NCBI GenBank assembly: GCA_937996765.1
Contig: CALKUG010000101.1
Location: forward strand, 1 to 19,972
Source of the DNA: an uncultured Ignavibacteria bacterium
GTDB lineage: Bacteria > Bacteroidota > Ignavibacteria > Ignavibacteriales > Ignavibacteriaceae
Reading direction: 5' to 3'
Length of the DNA stretch: 19,972 nt
The notes below the pieces were generated by a model, which was not told where the DNA came from, searched no databases, and saw only the letters and a program-made list of their open reading frames with translations. Below, one piece after another: positions 1 to 7,358 of the stretch. Position numbers and translations under genes: made by a program. Position 1 is the first letter of the stretch; each line of letters opens with the position of its first letter.

Positions 1-763
1 GTTCGGTGTTTGTAATTATCAAATACTCTTTCATATTCTCAGTCAGGTGAGGGAAAGCATCGTGTGTGTTAATTGTTAGTAGTTGGTATTTAGAGATGGC
101 ATACCAAATTGCTATCATTAAAAAAAGAAAATTCGTGGATCCAATAGCAGGGTATCCTATTGAGGAGAGAGGAAGGAAAACATTTTCGAATACAGCTAAT
201 AAAACTGTTGATGCTAAACCAAACCCTACTAAGATCAGTTGCTTCCTTAGTCTCTTACTTTTCGTTTGAGAATGGCTAAAGCTTAGAATGAGTACGGACA
301 ACACCAGCGCAACAAAAATATAAAGGTTAGTAAAAAGATAGAATGGATTTGTTGAATCATGAATTTCAATTGTTCCTAAGTCACCACCAACGATAAACCC
401 AACTGCAAAGACTTTGGTAAACTGCCCTAACAATGAAATTAAAATCCCGGGAATTAAAATGAGCGAAATAGTAAGGATGGATACTCTTTTTCTTAGGGAC
501 TCTGTTAAGTATAAAACAAACAAAACCATTAGACCTGGTGCCAAAGGCCATCCCCAGAGGGCAAATTTGTACCAAAACCACGCAATCTCTTCTGATTCGG
601 CAGGTATAAGAAAAGTGTAGCCTAAATTCCAAACACTACTACATATGGCAAGTGCGAAAAAAACAATGTTTATAGGTTTCTTTGGGGCTAATGAAAGCAC
701 ATAAAAACCTTGTATAATATTGGTGATTGCAACTGCGAAACAGAGAAGCGCGAATAAATTCAT
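1..763 (-). CDS. 7TM sensor protein, N-terminal part (probable histidine kinase), cut by window edge
   Basis: An open frame runs from ATG at 763 leftwards to base 1 without a stop, giving 254 residues, so the gene continues outside the window. The translation shows seven hydrophobic segments, at about residues 3-23, 32-54, 64-86, 94-115, 141-162, 176-197 and 208-223. A helix then leads into KYQLLTINT (225-233) and a stretch ending EYLIIT. This matches the layout of the histidine-kinase N-terminal 7TM domain, in which 'W.LGY' and 'GWPLAPGL' patterns in helices 2-3 are typical and a PAS domain usually follows the last helix. The cytoplasmic output domain is off-window, so kinase identity is inferred; a diguanylate cyclase or other output is possible. 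No clear Shine-Dalgarno precedes the ATG. It is divergent from the hybrid kinase at 947, with 183 bp of AT-rich DNA between them. Confidence 0.8.
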   Translation of the reverse strand, partial: MNLFALLCFAVAITNIIQGFYVLSLAPKKPINIVFFALAICSSVWNLGYTFLIPAESEEIAWFWYKFALWGWPLAPGLMVLFVLYLTESLRKRVSILTISLILIPGILISLLGQFTKVFAVGFIVGGDLGTIEIHDSTNPFYLFTNLYIFVALVLSVLILSFSHSQTKSKRLRKQLILVGFGLASTVLLAVFENVFLPLSSIGYPAIGSTNFLFLMIAIWYAISKYQLLTINTHDAFPHLTENMKEYLIITNTE

Positions 764-946
764 TATTACCAGTAATCTAAGTCAATCAAATTATGGCTAT
801 TATTTCTTGGCCAATTCAATATTAAAATTAATTGCATTTGTTGATAAAAACAAGATTAGAGCAGTTCCTTAAGTTAAATATTTGACTTTTATTTTAAAAT
901 GATTAGTTTAAGTATTACATTTTAAAGAGTACTTAAATAAGCCATT

Positions 947-3900
947 ATGGAAAAATCTGAAATGACATCGGAACAAATAAATACCCCTTTTGATGCATTT
1001 TTTGAGTTTTCAGGAAATGTACTCATGAAGCTTACTCCCGAAGCCGGAATTACTTTTATAAATAAAGAAGTTGAACGGATTTTTGGAGTGAGTAGTGAAG
1101 TTTTTATAGAAAAAGGACTTCAGCCAATTGCCGACACCCCCACCATTCAAAAGATACAAAAGACAATACAAAATTTGCTCCTTTTGCGGGAGTGCGAACC
1201 CATTGACGTGATTTTTGCAGCTTCAAACAATAAGAACTTACTGTTTGAATGTCAACTTTGGTTGGGTAAAGATGATGAAATACATTTGCTTGGAGTCGAA
1301 AAAACCGATAAAAGAGTTTGGGAGCAACAATTAGAGCTCTCCAACGCACATCGTGAGGCAATGCTTGAATCAAATATTATGGCAATTGTTCTTATCGATA
1401 GTGAATTTAAGATTACTGAGTTTAACCGACGTGCCTCCGAACTATTAAGATTGTTCTTTAAAACAGATTTCAGAAAAGGATTCGATATTAGAACTTTGCT
1501 TGATAGCGAGCATCTTAAATGGCTTCAGCCGGCTCTCGAAAAGGCAAGTAGAGGTGAAAAGGTTTCTGAAGATAGGAGAATTTCCTTTAGCCAAGATCAG
1601 TGTTATTGGGTTGAAAGTTCATTTACCCCTGTGTTTACTAAGGGGAGAAAAGTTTCGGGTATTCTAATTTCTGTTCTCGATATAACCGAGAGAAAACAAA
1701 CAGAACATGCACTTCGGGTTTCGAAAGAAAAGTTTCAGGCGATAACTGAGCTTAGTTCTGATTTTTCTTTCTCAGCCAAATTGGATAAAGAAGGTAATAT
1801 CGAAATTGAATGGATTACCGAAGCGTTTGCACGCCTTACCGGCTTTACCGATGAGGATATGGAGGGTATCAAGAATTTTAACTCGTTAATTTTTCCGCAA
1901 GATGTAATGGTAGCCAAACATCAGCGTTTAAGTTTGTTATCGGGACACATTTCCGAATCTGAGTTTCGTATAGTAACTAAGAGTGGAGATGTAAGGTGGC
2001 TGAGGCGTGTTGCAAAGCCCATCTATGACCCTATAACAAACAAAGTGGAACGATTTGTAGCTTGTGCGCAGGATATTACCGAACAAAAGCAAATGGAAGA
2101 GGCCATGCGCAAAAGTCTCGAAAATTATCAACGTTTGCTTGATGCCCTCGATGAGGGAGTTATGTACATCAACGATAAAGGTCAAATTGTTGAGGCTAAT
2201 AAAAATGCAGGTAAATTATTAGGCTTTGAAGATGAGGAAGATTTAAAGGGAATACATCTCGACTCTCAAATGCTAAAATTTATAGATGAGGATAAAAAAA
2301 AGATATCGTACGAAGAAAACCCGATCAGAATAACTCTTAAAACCGGTGCCCCGAAAAAGAATGCTGTTCTTGGCGCATATCGTGATGATGGCTCTTTGAT
2401 TTGGATATCTCTTAATACGAATCCACTATTAGCTTTGGGTAACCGTTCCATATACGGAGTGGTTGTATCCTTTTCGGATATTACAGTTATGAGGCAATCC
2501 TTAGAGCATAAACAGAGGCTTGAGAATTCACTTTTCCGTCTTTCACTTGTTGCTCGGCAAACAGCCAACCCAATTCTTCTCACAGATATGCAAAGAAAAA
2601 TTACTTGGGTGAACGATGCATTTTTTAGGCTTACTGAGTTTAAATCTGAAGAAGCTGTTGGTTCCGACCTTGCAGAACTTCTACATCTCGATGAAACAGG
2701 TAAAAATGAATTCACTAAACTTGTTACCAGCTTAGAAGATTACGATAGCACCAATATAGAAGTTCAGTTTTTAAGTAAAAATGGTTTTTTCCATATTATT
2801 AAACTTTTTGCTGACCCGGCATTTGACGAAAACCAAACTCCAACGGGTTTTATTTTCTCAATGATAGATATTACAAAAGAAGTTGAGCATGAGCGGTTAT
2901 TAGAGGCTGCACGTAAGAAATCAGAGCAGCTTAATACACTTAAAAATTCGTTTCTCAAAAATGTTAGTAATGATTTAAAAGCCCCTCTTAACGCCGTTTT
3001 AGGTCTTTCAAATAAATTATCTCTCGCAAACATCAATCACGAAGAAAGAGAAATTGCGCACAAAATCTATCGAAACGGTTTAAGGATGAATGAAACTTTA
3101 AATCTTATCATAGATTTTAATAAGTTAGAGTCAGGCGAAAGAAGGGTGGTAAACGAGCAGTTTAAACCGGCTTTACTGATTGACGATCAATTTGCACTTA
3201 TTGAAAAAGTTGTAAAAAGGAGAGGACTTAATTTAGAATTCCAAAAAGGGGAGGGGTTTACGGAGAATACAGAAATTGTAACCGATCCTTCCATAGTAAA
3301 ACACGTTATGAGGCACTTACTGAGTAACGCTATAAAATTTACTGAGAGTGGATCTATAACTGTCTCTTGCAGCATTAGGGAGTCCGGAAGCGGACTTAGA
3401 TTGAGGTTAGAAGTTGCAGATACAGGGGTTGGAATGCATGAAGACGATTTAAAAAATATTTTTGATCCTTTCGCGCGGTTTGGAGATGCAGATCAGCAGA
3501 CTGAAGGACTAGGGTTAGGTTTACCTATTACAAAAAAACTCTTAGATTTAATCGATGGATCTTATATTCACTTGGAAAGTAAACTTGGTGAGGGCACCAC
3601 GGTGTTCGTAGAAATACCTTGTTATACTATTGAACAGAAAGTATCTGATGAAATGTCAACTTCAATACACAAGGTAAAAGGGGAGTTCAGGTTCCTTTTA
3701 ATCGACGATGATGAAACCGCCTTAACGGTTGCAAGCCATTATTTACGTGCTTATGGTAGTGTGGATAAAGCTTCAACAAGTTCCAAGGCTCGTGAATTAT
3801 GGAATACAAAAACATATGATTTTGTGTTTATGGATATTGATTTGGGTGAAAAAATATCGGGTTTTGATTTGGTAAAAGAACTAAGAGATAATGAAAAATT

Positions 3901-4051
3901 CATTGATGTGCCGTTAATAGCCCTTACTTCGTTTGTTCTTTCGGGCGATAAAGAGAAGTTGAAAGAGACCGGGTTTACCCACTATCTTTCAAAACCTTTC
4001 ACCAAAGATCAAATTTCGAAATTGTTAATAGAGCTTACAGGCGTACAATAG
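947..4051 (+). CDS. Multi-PAS hybrid histidine kinase with degenerate H-box (His replaced by Asn)
   Basis: This 1034-residue protein has no signal peptide or membrane helix, so it is probably cytoplasmic. In order it shows five PAS-like domains (about 10-120, 137-250, 262-382, 392-516 and 530-645, several closing with the PAC-style 'DIT' turn), a dimerisation helix, a HATPase_c domain and a C-terminal receiver. The ATPase boxes look intact: N-box Asn794 in LLSNAIKFT, G1 DTGVGM (825-830), F-box FDPF (839-842) and G2 GLGLGL (854-859). The receiver has its acidic cluster Asp920-922, phospho-acceptor Asp963, Thr994 and Lys1016. The H-box reads VSNDLKAPL, with Asn675 (codon AAT, 2969-2971) in place of the autophosphorylated His. 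By family logic it should not autophosphorylate there, so it may be a pseudokinase, an ATP-dependent scaffold or a receiver fed by another kinase. No clear Shine-Dalgarno sits before the ATG. Confidence 0.93.
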   Translation: MEKSEMTSEQINTPFDAFFEFSGNVLMKLTPEAGITFINKEVERIFGVSSEVFIEKGLQPIADTPTIQKIQKTIQNLLLLRECEPIDVIFAASNNKNLLFECQLWLGKDDEIHLLGVEKTDKRVWEQQLELSNAHREAMLESNIMAIVLIDSEFKITEFNRRASELLRLFFKTDFRKGFDIRTLLDSEHLKWLQPALEKASRGEKVSEDRRISFSQDQCYWVESSFTPVFTKGRKVSGILISVLDITERKQTEHALRVSKEKFQAITELSSDFSFSAKLDKEGNIEIEWITEAFARLTGFTDEDMEGIKNFNSLIFPQDVMVAKHQRLSLLSGHISESEFRIVTKSGDVRWLRRVAKPIYDPITNKVERFVACAQDITEQKQMEEAMRKSLENYQRLLDALDEGVMYINDKGQIVEANKNAGKLLGFEDEEDLKGIHLDSQMLKFIDEDKKKISYEENPIRITLKTGAPKKNAVLGAYRDDGSLIWISLNTNPLLALGNRSIYGVVVSFSDITVMRQSLEHKQRLENSLFRLSLVARQTANPILLTDMQRKITWVNDAFFRLTEFKSEEAVGSDLAELLHLDETGKNEFTKLVTSLEDYDSTNIEVQFLSKNGFFHIIKLFADPAFDENQTPTGFIFSMIDITKEVEHERLLEAARKKSEQLNTLKNSFLKNVSNDLKAPLNAVLGLSNKLSLANINHEEREIAHKIYRNGLRMNETLNLIIDFNKLESGERRVVNEQFKPALLIDDQFALIEKVVKRRGLNLEFQKGEGFTENTEIVTDPSIVKHVMRHLLSNAIKFTESGSITVSCSIRESGSGLRLRLEVADTGVGMHEDDLKNIFDPFARFGDADQQTEGLGLGLPITKKLLDLIDGSYIHLESKLGEGTTVFVEIPCYTIEQKVSDEMSTSIHKVKGEFRFLLIDDDETALTVASHYLRAYGSVDKASTSSKARELWNTKTYDFVFMDIDLGEKISGFDLVKELRDNEKFIDVPLIALTSFVLSGDKEKLKETGFTHYLSKPFTKDQISKLLIELTGVQ

Positions 4052-4058
4052 TTGTACG
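4042..4058. terminator. Small hairpin over the stop codon between convergent genes
   Basis: CGTACAA (4042-4048) and TTGTACG (4052-4058) are perfect 7-bp inverted repeats around a 3-nt loop that is the TAG stop of the hybrid kinase. The convergent HxlR gene ends at 4060. The hairpin could help end transcription in both directions, but no U-tract follows immediately, so this is tentative. Confidence 0.3.
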
Positions 4059-4059
4059 T

Positions 4060-4617
4060 CTATTTGAATAAATTTGAGATTCTTGAGGGTTTATCGTTTT
4101 TCTTAAAAAAGCTTTCGCGCTTTTGATGGTGCTCCGTTTGTTCCTCTTGGGTTTCGTCCTTTGCCTCTTCTTCTTTTAATTCAGAACTTTGCTCTTTGTT
4201 TTCTACTATAACGGGTTCATTGGAAATGGACTGTTGAGTAGGGGGAGTATTGATCGGATGCTCTTGAATCATATACTCAGCAACAATATTTTGTGAAGAC
4301 TCCGGGATATGTTCGCCCCATTGCGAAATTATTTCGAGTGCATCTTTAAGATTACCAAATAGAGGTGTGAGAGAATATTCAACTTTTGGTGGAACAACAG
4401 AAAACACTTGCCTGTGAACTAACCCATCTGCTTCTAATTCTTTAAGAGCTGTTGCAAGCATTTTTTGAGTTATTGGAGAAAGTGTATCTTTTAGGGCTGT
4501 AAATCTTAGCGGACCATTTACTAACGACCAAAGTATCTGCATTTTCCATTTTCCGCCTATGTACTCAATTGCACGATTAAAGCTCATATTTTCCAATATT
4601 TTCGAACCCTGATTCAT
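4060..4617 (-). CDS. HxlR-family winged-helix transcriptional regulator with long charged C-terminal tail
   Basis: Residues 10-105 form the HxlR winged-helix domain: FNRAIEYIGGKWKMQILWSL, the recognition region SPITQKMLATALKELEADGLV and the wing VPPKVEYSLTPLF. HxlR proteins bind DNA as dimers, and some sense aldehydes or quinones through an N-terminal Cys. Here the usual Cys before the 'GGKW' helix is absent and I see no Cys in the whole protein, so thiol sensing is excluded. The family is usually near 110-130 residues, but this protein has 185. The extra 75-80 residues (about 107-185) are low-complexity, rich in Glu/Gln/Lys and probably disordered. ATG at 4617 is supported by AGGA seven bases upstream. 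It is divergent from the RlpA gene, so it may regulate itself and that neighbour. Confidence 0.9.
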   Translation of the reverse strand: MNQGSKILENMSFNRAIEYIGGKWKMQILWSLVNGPLRFTALKDTLSPITQKMLATALKELEADGLVHRQVFSVVPPKVEYSLTPLFGNLKDALEIISQWGEHIPESSQNIVAEYMIQEHPINTPPTQQSISNEPVIVENKEQSSELKEEEAKDETQEEQTEHHQKRESFFKKNDKPSRISNLFK

Positions 4618-4634
4618 TGTAAATCCTATAGAAT

Positions 4635-4646
4635 AAATATATATTT
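4635..4646. promoter_or_regulatory. 12-bp AT palindrome upstream of the HxlR gene
   Basis: AAATATATATTT is a perfect 12-bp palindrome 18-29 bases upstream of the HxlR start, in the 83-bp divergent gap to the RlpA gene. A dimeric HxlR regulator could use such a site for self-control. Its composition is so AT-rich that chance is a serious alternative. Confidence 0.2.
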
Positions 4647-4700
4647 TATACCGTTAATTAGTTGTTTTTTTAGTGAAAGTCAAGGTTCCAACCCCCATAG

Positions 4701-5156
4701 ATGACCGATAGTAGTAAAAATACACTTAGAAAAGATTCTGTAGTTCAAAAAAAACTTATTGCTGTGGGTTTTTGGATTGCTTTTTTGGGTCTCATGGCTA
4801 CTTTTGCCGGATGTTCATCTACAACTCGTTACGATGACGGAAATGATAATAATTCTTACGAAAGTGTTTATGAAAGGGGAAAAGCATCCTATTATGCAGA
4901 TAAGTTTCATGGTAAACTAACAGCCAGTGGCGTTCCGTATGATATGTATGAACTTACAGCAGCACACCCAAATCTTCCATTTGGAACCACTATAGAGGTC
5001 ACAAATCTCGCAAACGGACTTAGTGTTATTGTTACCGTAAACGATCGATTCCCGGGCACAAAGGGACGCATTATCGACCTTTCGTTAGCAGCTGCTAAGC
5101 GGTTACAAATGATTGGGGCCGGAATTACAGAGGTTGAGATTAGAATAGTTGAATAA
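4701..5156 (+). CDS. rlpA: RlpA-like septal ring lipoprotein (double-psi beta-barrel)
   Basis: The 151-residue protein has a short charged start, a hydrophobic signal segment (about 19-35) and the lipobox FAGC, with Cys38 as the likely lipidated residue. It should therefore be an outer- or inner-membrane lipoprotein. From residue 59 the RlpA barrel is plain: GKASYYADKFHGKLTASG, TAAHPNLPFGT, then VNDRFPGTKGRIIDLS. Studied RlpA proteins are lytic transglycosylases acting on peptidoglycan stripped of stem peptides; the His of TAAHP (89) and Asp of NDR (115), implicated in that activity, are both present. The usual 'NDRGPF' reads NDRFPG here. The SPOR domain common in proteobacterial RlpA is absent, so septal targeting must differ. 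No Shine-Dalgarno is visible; a later start would shorten only the region before the signal segment. Confidence 0.9.
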   Translation: MTDSSKNTLRKDSVVQKKLIAVGFWIAFLGLMATFAGCSSTTRYDDGNDNNSYESVYERGKASYYADKFHGKLTASGVPYDMYELTAAHPNLPFGTTIEVTNLANGLSVIVTVNDRFPGTKGRIIDLSLAAAKRLQMIGAGITEVEIRIVE

Positions 5157-5166
5157 GGGGTGGGGT

Positions 5167-5236
5167 GAATAATTAGAAAGTAATGTTAGAATAGAAACAA
5201 TAGTGTTTTATTTCTATTCTAACATTAACATTATTC
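5167..5236. terminator. Long bidirectional hairpin terminator
   Basis: TAATGTTAGAATAGAAA (5181-5197) and its exact complement (5211-5227) form a perfect 17-bp stem with a 13-nt loop. A second matching pair, GAATAAT (5167-5173) and ATTATTC (5230-5236), flanks it. It lies between the convergent rlpA (ends 5156) and PCu(A)C gene (ends 5244), so a two-way terminator fits best. The stem is AT-rich, and a recognition site or repeat-element copy is the alternative. Confidence 0.65.
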
Positions 5237-5243
5237 AAAAAAA

Positions 5244-5648
5244 TTATTTAGCAGTAGCTTTAACTTTTACTGAGCCGGCTTTTTTGAACAAAAGTGTTAC
5301 TTCCACTTCATCACCAACCTTAATATCTTGCTTCAACTTCATAAGCATTACATGATGGGCTTTTGGCTTAAAGTTAAAAGTTGATTTAGCAGGAATTACT
5401 ACAAAGTCTGTTTTGCGCATTCCCAATCTTCCGGAGCCAGCTTCGTAAGTTTCGTGAACTTCAACCATTTTTGCTCCCGTATATTGGGCGGCATATAAAG
5501 TATCGGGGGTTGAAGTAGGATTAACAGCATCAAAATAGAGTGCGGTATTTCCATCCTGTGCACCAACGCGAACCCATGAATTTTCAACGGTGAGTGTGGT
5601 ACTTTGCATAAAAAATGAGGCAATAAGTGCTACAAATGAGAGTATCAT
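5244..5648 (-). CDS. PCu(A)C family periplasmic copper chaperone
   Basis: The 134-residue protein begins with a hydrophobic signal segment (about 1-16) and is probably exported or anchored. The PCu(A)C copper motif is present: His65 in VEVHE, Met77 in GMRK, then His99 and Met101 in HHVMLM. The spacing is H-X11-M-X21-H-X-M, one residue longer than the textbook first gap. PCu(A)C proteins pass Cu(I) to the CuA site of cytochrome c oxidase, often together with Sco. Here the gene lies 17 bases downstream of a Sco gene on the same strand, which supports that job. ATG at 5648 has AAGGA five bases upstream, one of the clearer ribosome-binding sites in the window. It ends at the hairpin at 5167-5236. 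Confidence 0.9.
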   Translation of the reverse strand: MILSFVALIASFFMQSTTLTVENSWVRVGAQDGNTALYFDAVNPTSTPDTLYAAQYTGAKMVEVHETYEAGSGRLGMRKTDFVVIPAKSTFNFKPKAHHVMLMKLKQDIKVGDEVEVTLLFKKAGSVKVKATAK

Positions 5649-5665
5649 GATATTCCTTATTTTGG

Positions 5666-6256
5666 TTAATCAGTTAGTTTTTTCAAATCGTTTATAACTT
5701 CGCCAATATTCACCGTTGAGCCTTTATATTCTCTGAGAATAGTCCCTTTTTGGTCTAATAGTGTAATTCTATCGGTGTGAGTATAAAAATAATTTGCATC
5801 GCCATCTTCGGTATAGGTGGTATCACTTGAACCATATACAATGTTAAAACGCTTCATCATGTCGCTTACAATAGTTGAATCGCCGGTAAGGAATCTAAAA
5901 TTCTTCTCGTTTATTTCACGAAGTTCCAAATATTTTTTTAATACCGGAGGTCTATCGCGCTTGGGGTCGAATGTTATCGCAACAAATTCAACACCCTTCA
6001 TTTTCAGGGTGTTTACGGAATCCTGAATTGCTTGCATATTGTGTGTGGTAAGTGGACAAATATCCGGGCAGTTTACAAAAACGAAACCCGCTACAATAAC
6101 TGAACCCGAAAATGATTTTGGGAAGTTAACGGTGTTGCTATCTTGGTCGATAAGGGTATATGATTCTTTAAGAGGATCGTTAAGCGGAAAATCCGACATA
6201 CAACCCACCAAAAACAGCATTAAAAAAAGTAATGTTAGAACAACAAATTTTTGCAT
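5666..6256 (-). CDS. SCO1/SenC family copper-binding lipoprotein for cytochrome oxidase assembly
   Basis: This is a thioredoxin-fold Sco protein. Counting from the GTG at 6259 (197 residues), it has a signal segment with a lipobox ending LVGC (Cys20). It also has the copper-binding CPDIC (Cys64 and Cys68) and the distal His161 in YTHTDR, so all three copper ligands are kept. Sco proteins mature the CuA centre of cytochrome c oxidase by metal insertion and disulfide reduction. The start is either GTG 6259 or the adjacent ATG 6256. ATG is preferred because it overlaps the Rex stop as TGATG, a common coupling arrangement, with AAGG seven bases before it. Rex upstream and PCu(A)C downstream make this the core of a copper-delivery operon. 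Confidence 0.94.
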   Translation of the reverse strand: MQKFVVLTLLFLMLFLVGCMSDFPLNDPLKESYTLIDQDSNTVNFPKSFSGSVIVAGFVFVNCPDICPLTTHNMQAIQDSVNTLKMKGVEFVAITFDPKRDRPPVLKKYLELREINEKNFRFLTGDSTIVSDMMKRFNIVYGSSDTTYTEDGDANYFYTHTDRITLLDQKGTILREYKGSTVNIGEVINDLKKLTD

Positions 6257-6975
6257 CACTTACCCTTTCTTCCTAATAAAATATCTGATTCAACTTTCTC
6301 AGCCAAACGTCGTGTTAGTAAGGCCAGACTTTGAGAAAGTTGGGCATTTTCAACTACAATAGAATCGGGCACTTGCAAATGAGTAGGAGTGAAATTCCAA
6401 ATTGCTTTAATACCGGCGTTGACAATTAAATCTGTTATTGATTGCGACTTGTTAACGGGAACCGTTAACACCGCTATTTCTACATTAAAGCTCTTTACCG
6501 TTTCCGAAAGTTTTTCGATGGGTAAAATGGGAATATCTTTTAAGGTAGTACCTATTTTATCGGGGTCAGAGTCAAACGCGGCAATAAAATTAAGTCCAAT
6601 TTCCCTAAAACGGTTATAGCCCAAAATGGCTGTTCCTAAACTTCCGGCACCAAAAAGTATCGAATTGGAAATATGATTCCAATTAAGGTACTCTTCAATG
6701 GCTGCAATAAGCTCCGAAGTTTTAAACCCTGTTTTTGGCTTGCCCGTTATTGAAGTATATTGAATATCTTTTCGGACCTGAGTGGGGTCGAGTTTCATTT
6801 TCTCAGCAATGGTGGTGGAGGAAAGGTCTTCTACACCCTCTTCTCTGAGGTAATAAAGCAGATGTAAATACCGCGGGAGGCGGCGAAGTGTAGGTTCCGG
6901 GGTTATTTTAACGGAATTTTTAATTAGGGTTTTGGGCTCGGTATCGTTAAGCCCGTTATTTGTTTCGTTCTTCAT
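6256..6975 (-). CDS. rex: Rex, NADH/NAD+-sensing transcriptional repressor
   Basis: This protein of 239 residues from ATG 6975 has an N-terminal winged helix containing LPRYLHLLYYLREE and DPTQVRKDIQ, the Rex-type recognition helix region. A Rossmann NAD-binding domain follows with GAGSLG. A C-terminal helix (SQSLALLTRRLAE) fits the domain-swapped dimer helix. Rex represses respiratory and fermentation genes when NADH is low and lets go when NADH rises. An in-frame TTG at 6987 would add four residues and overlap the upstream gene by 8 bases. I chose ATG because it follows the upstream stop by 4 bases. The N-terminal tail before the winged helix is unusually polar and about 30 residues long. 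Operon placement with Sco and PCu(A)C suggests aerobic respiration genes are targets. I found no convincing TTGTGAA-type Rex operator in the nearby gaps. Confidence 0.93.
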   Translation of the reverse strand: MKNETNNGLNDTEPKTLIKNSVKITPEPTLRRLPRYLHLLYYLREEGVEDLSSTTIAEKMKLDPTQVRKDIQYTSITGKPKTGFKTSELIAAIEEYLNWNHISNSILFGAGSLGTAILGYNRFREIGLNFIAAFDSDPDKIGTTLKDIPILPIEKLSETVKSFNVEIAVLTVPVNKSQSITDLIVNAGIKAIWNFTPTHLQVPDSIVVENAQLSQSLALLTRRLAEKVESDILLGRKGK

Positions 6976-6979
6976 ACTA

Positions 6980-7258
6980 TCACTCAAATAAAATTTCGTA
7001 AGGCCGCTGTATTGCTTCCTCTAATTTATATAGTGAGATAATTCGTGCTTCGCGATAAATCACTTGCCCATCAAGCACAACTTCCACTACGGGTACTGTA
7101 AAGATGGAGTGTTGTGCACAGAGTTCAGGCGACTCGGTACAGTCTATAACCTGCAATTTGAGTTCGGGAAATTTTTGCGAAATCATAGCCTCTATTTGGG
7201 GGAGATGACTTACACAAACATTGCATTCAGGATTTTTATAATAGCGTACTACGTTCAT
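6980..7258 (-). CDS. Small thioredoxin/glutaredoxin-fold protein
   Basis: From ATG 7258 the product has 92 residues and begins MNVVRYYKNPECNVC, a beta strand followed by a CxxC active site (Cys12, Cys15). It has the cis-proline motif TVPVV (Pro56) and a final helix, so it is a compact thioredoxin fold. A longer reading from 7384 adds 42 residues of non-homologous sequence and overlaps the photolyase end, so I reject it. Two further Cys (40 and 47) are unusual for this size. There is no signal peptide, so it is probably cytoplasmic. It lies 4 bases ahead of the Rex ATG, and may supply reductant or respond to redox state, but its substrate is unknown. Family names used for such proteins vary (thioredoxin family, glutaredoxin-like). 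Confidence 0.8.
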   Translation of the reverse strand: MNVVRYYKNPECNVCVSHLPQIEAMISQKFPELKLQVIDCTESPELCAQHSIFTVPVVEVVLDGQVIYREARIISLYKLEEAIQRPYEILFE

Positions 7259-7358
7259 AACACTCACATTTAACGAAACAAATATAATGTTTAAATCGGT
7301 CTTTTTTTCTCGATTCTTCAAAGTGAGATGCAGAGATAAAAAAATAGATTCCGAGTAT

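Noticed and set aside
7259..7358. Rex operator (TTGTGAA-N4-TTCACAA) in the gap upstream of the Rex operon
   Set aside because: No stretch matches both half sites well enough.
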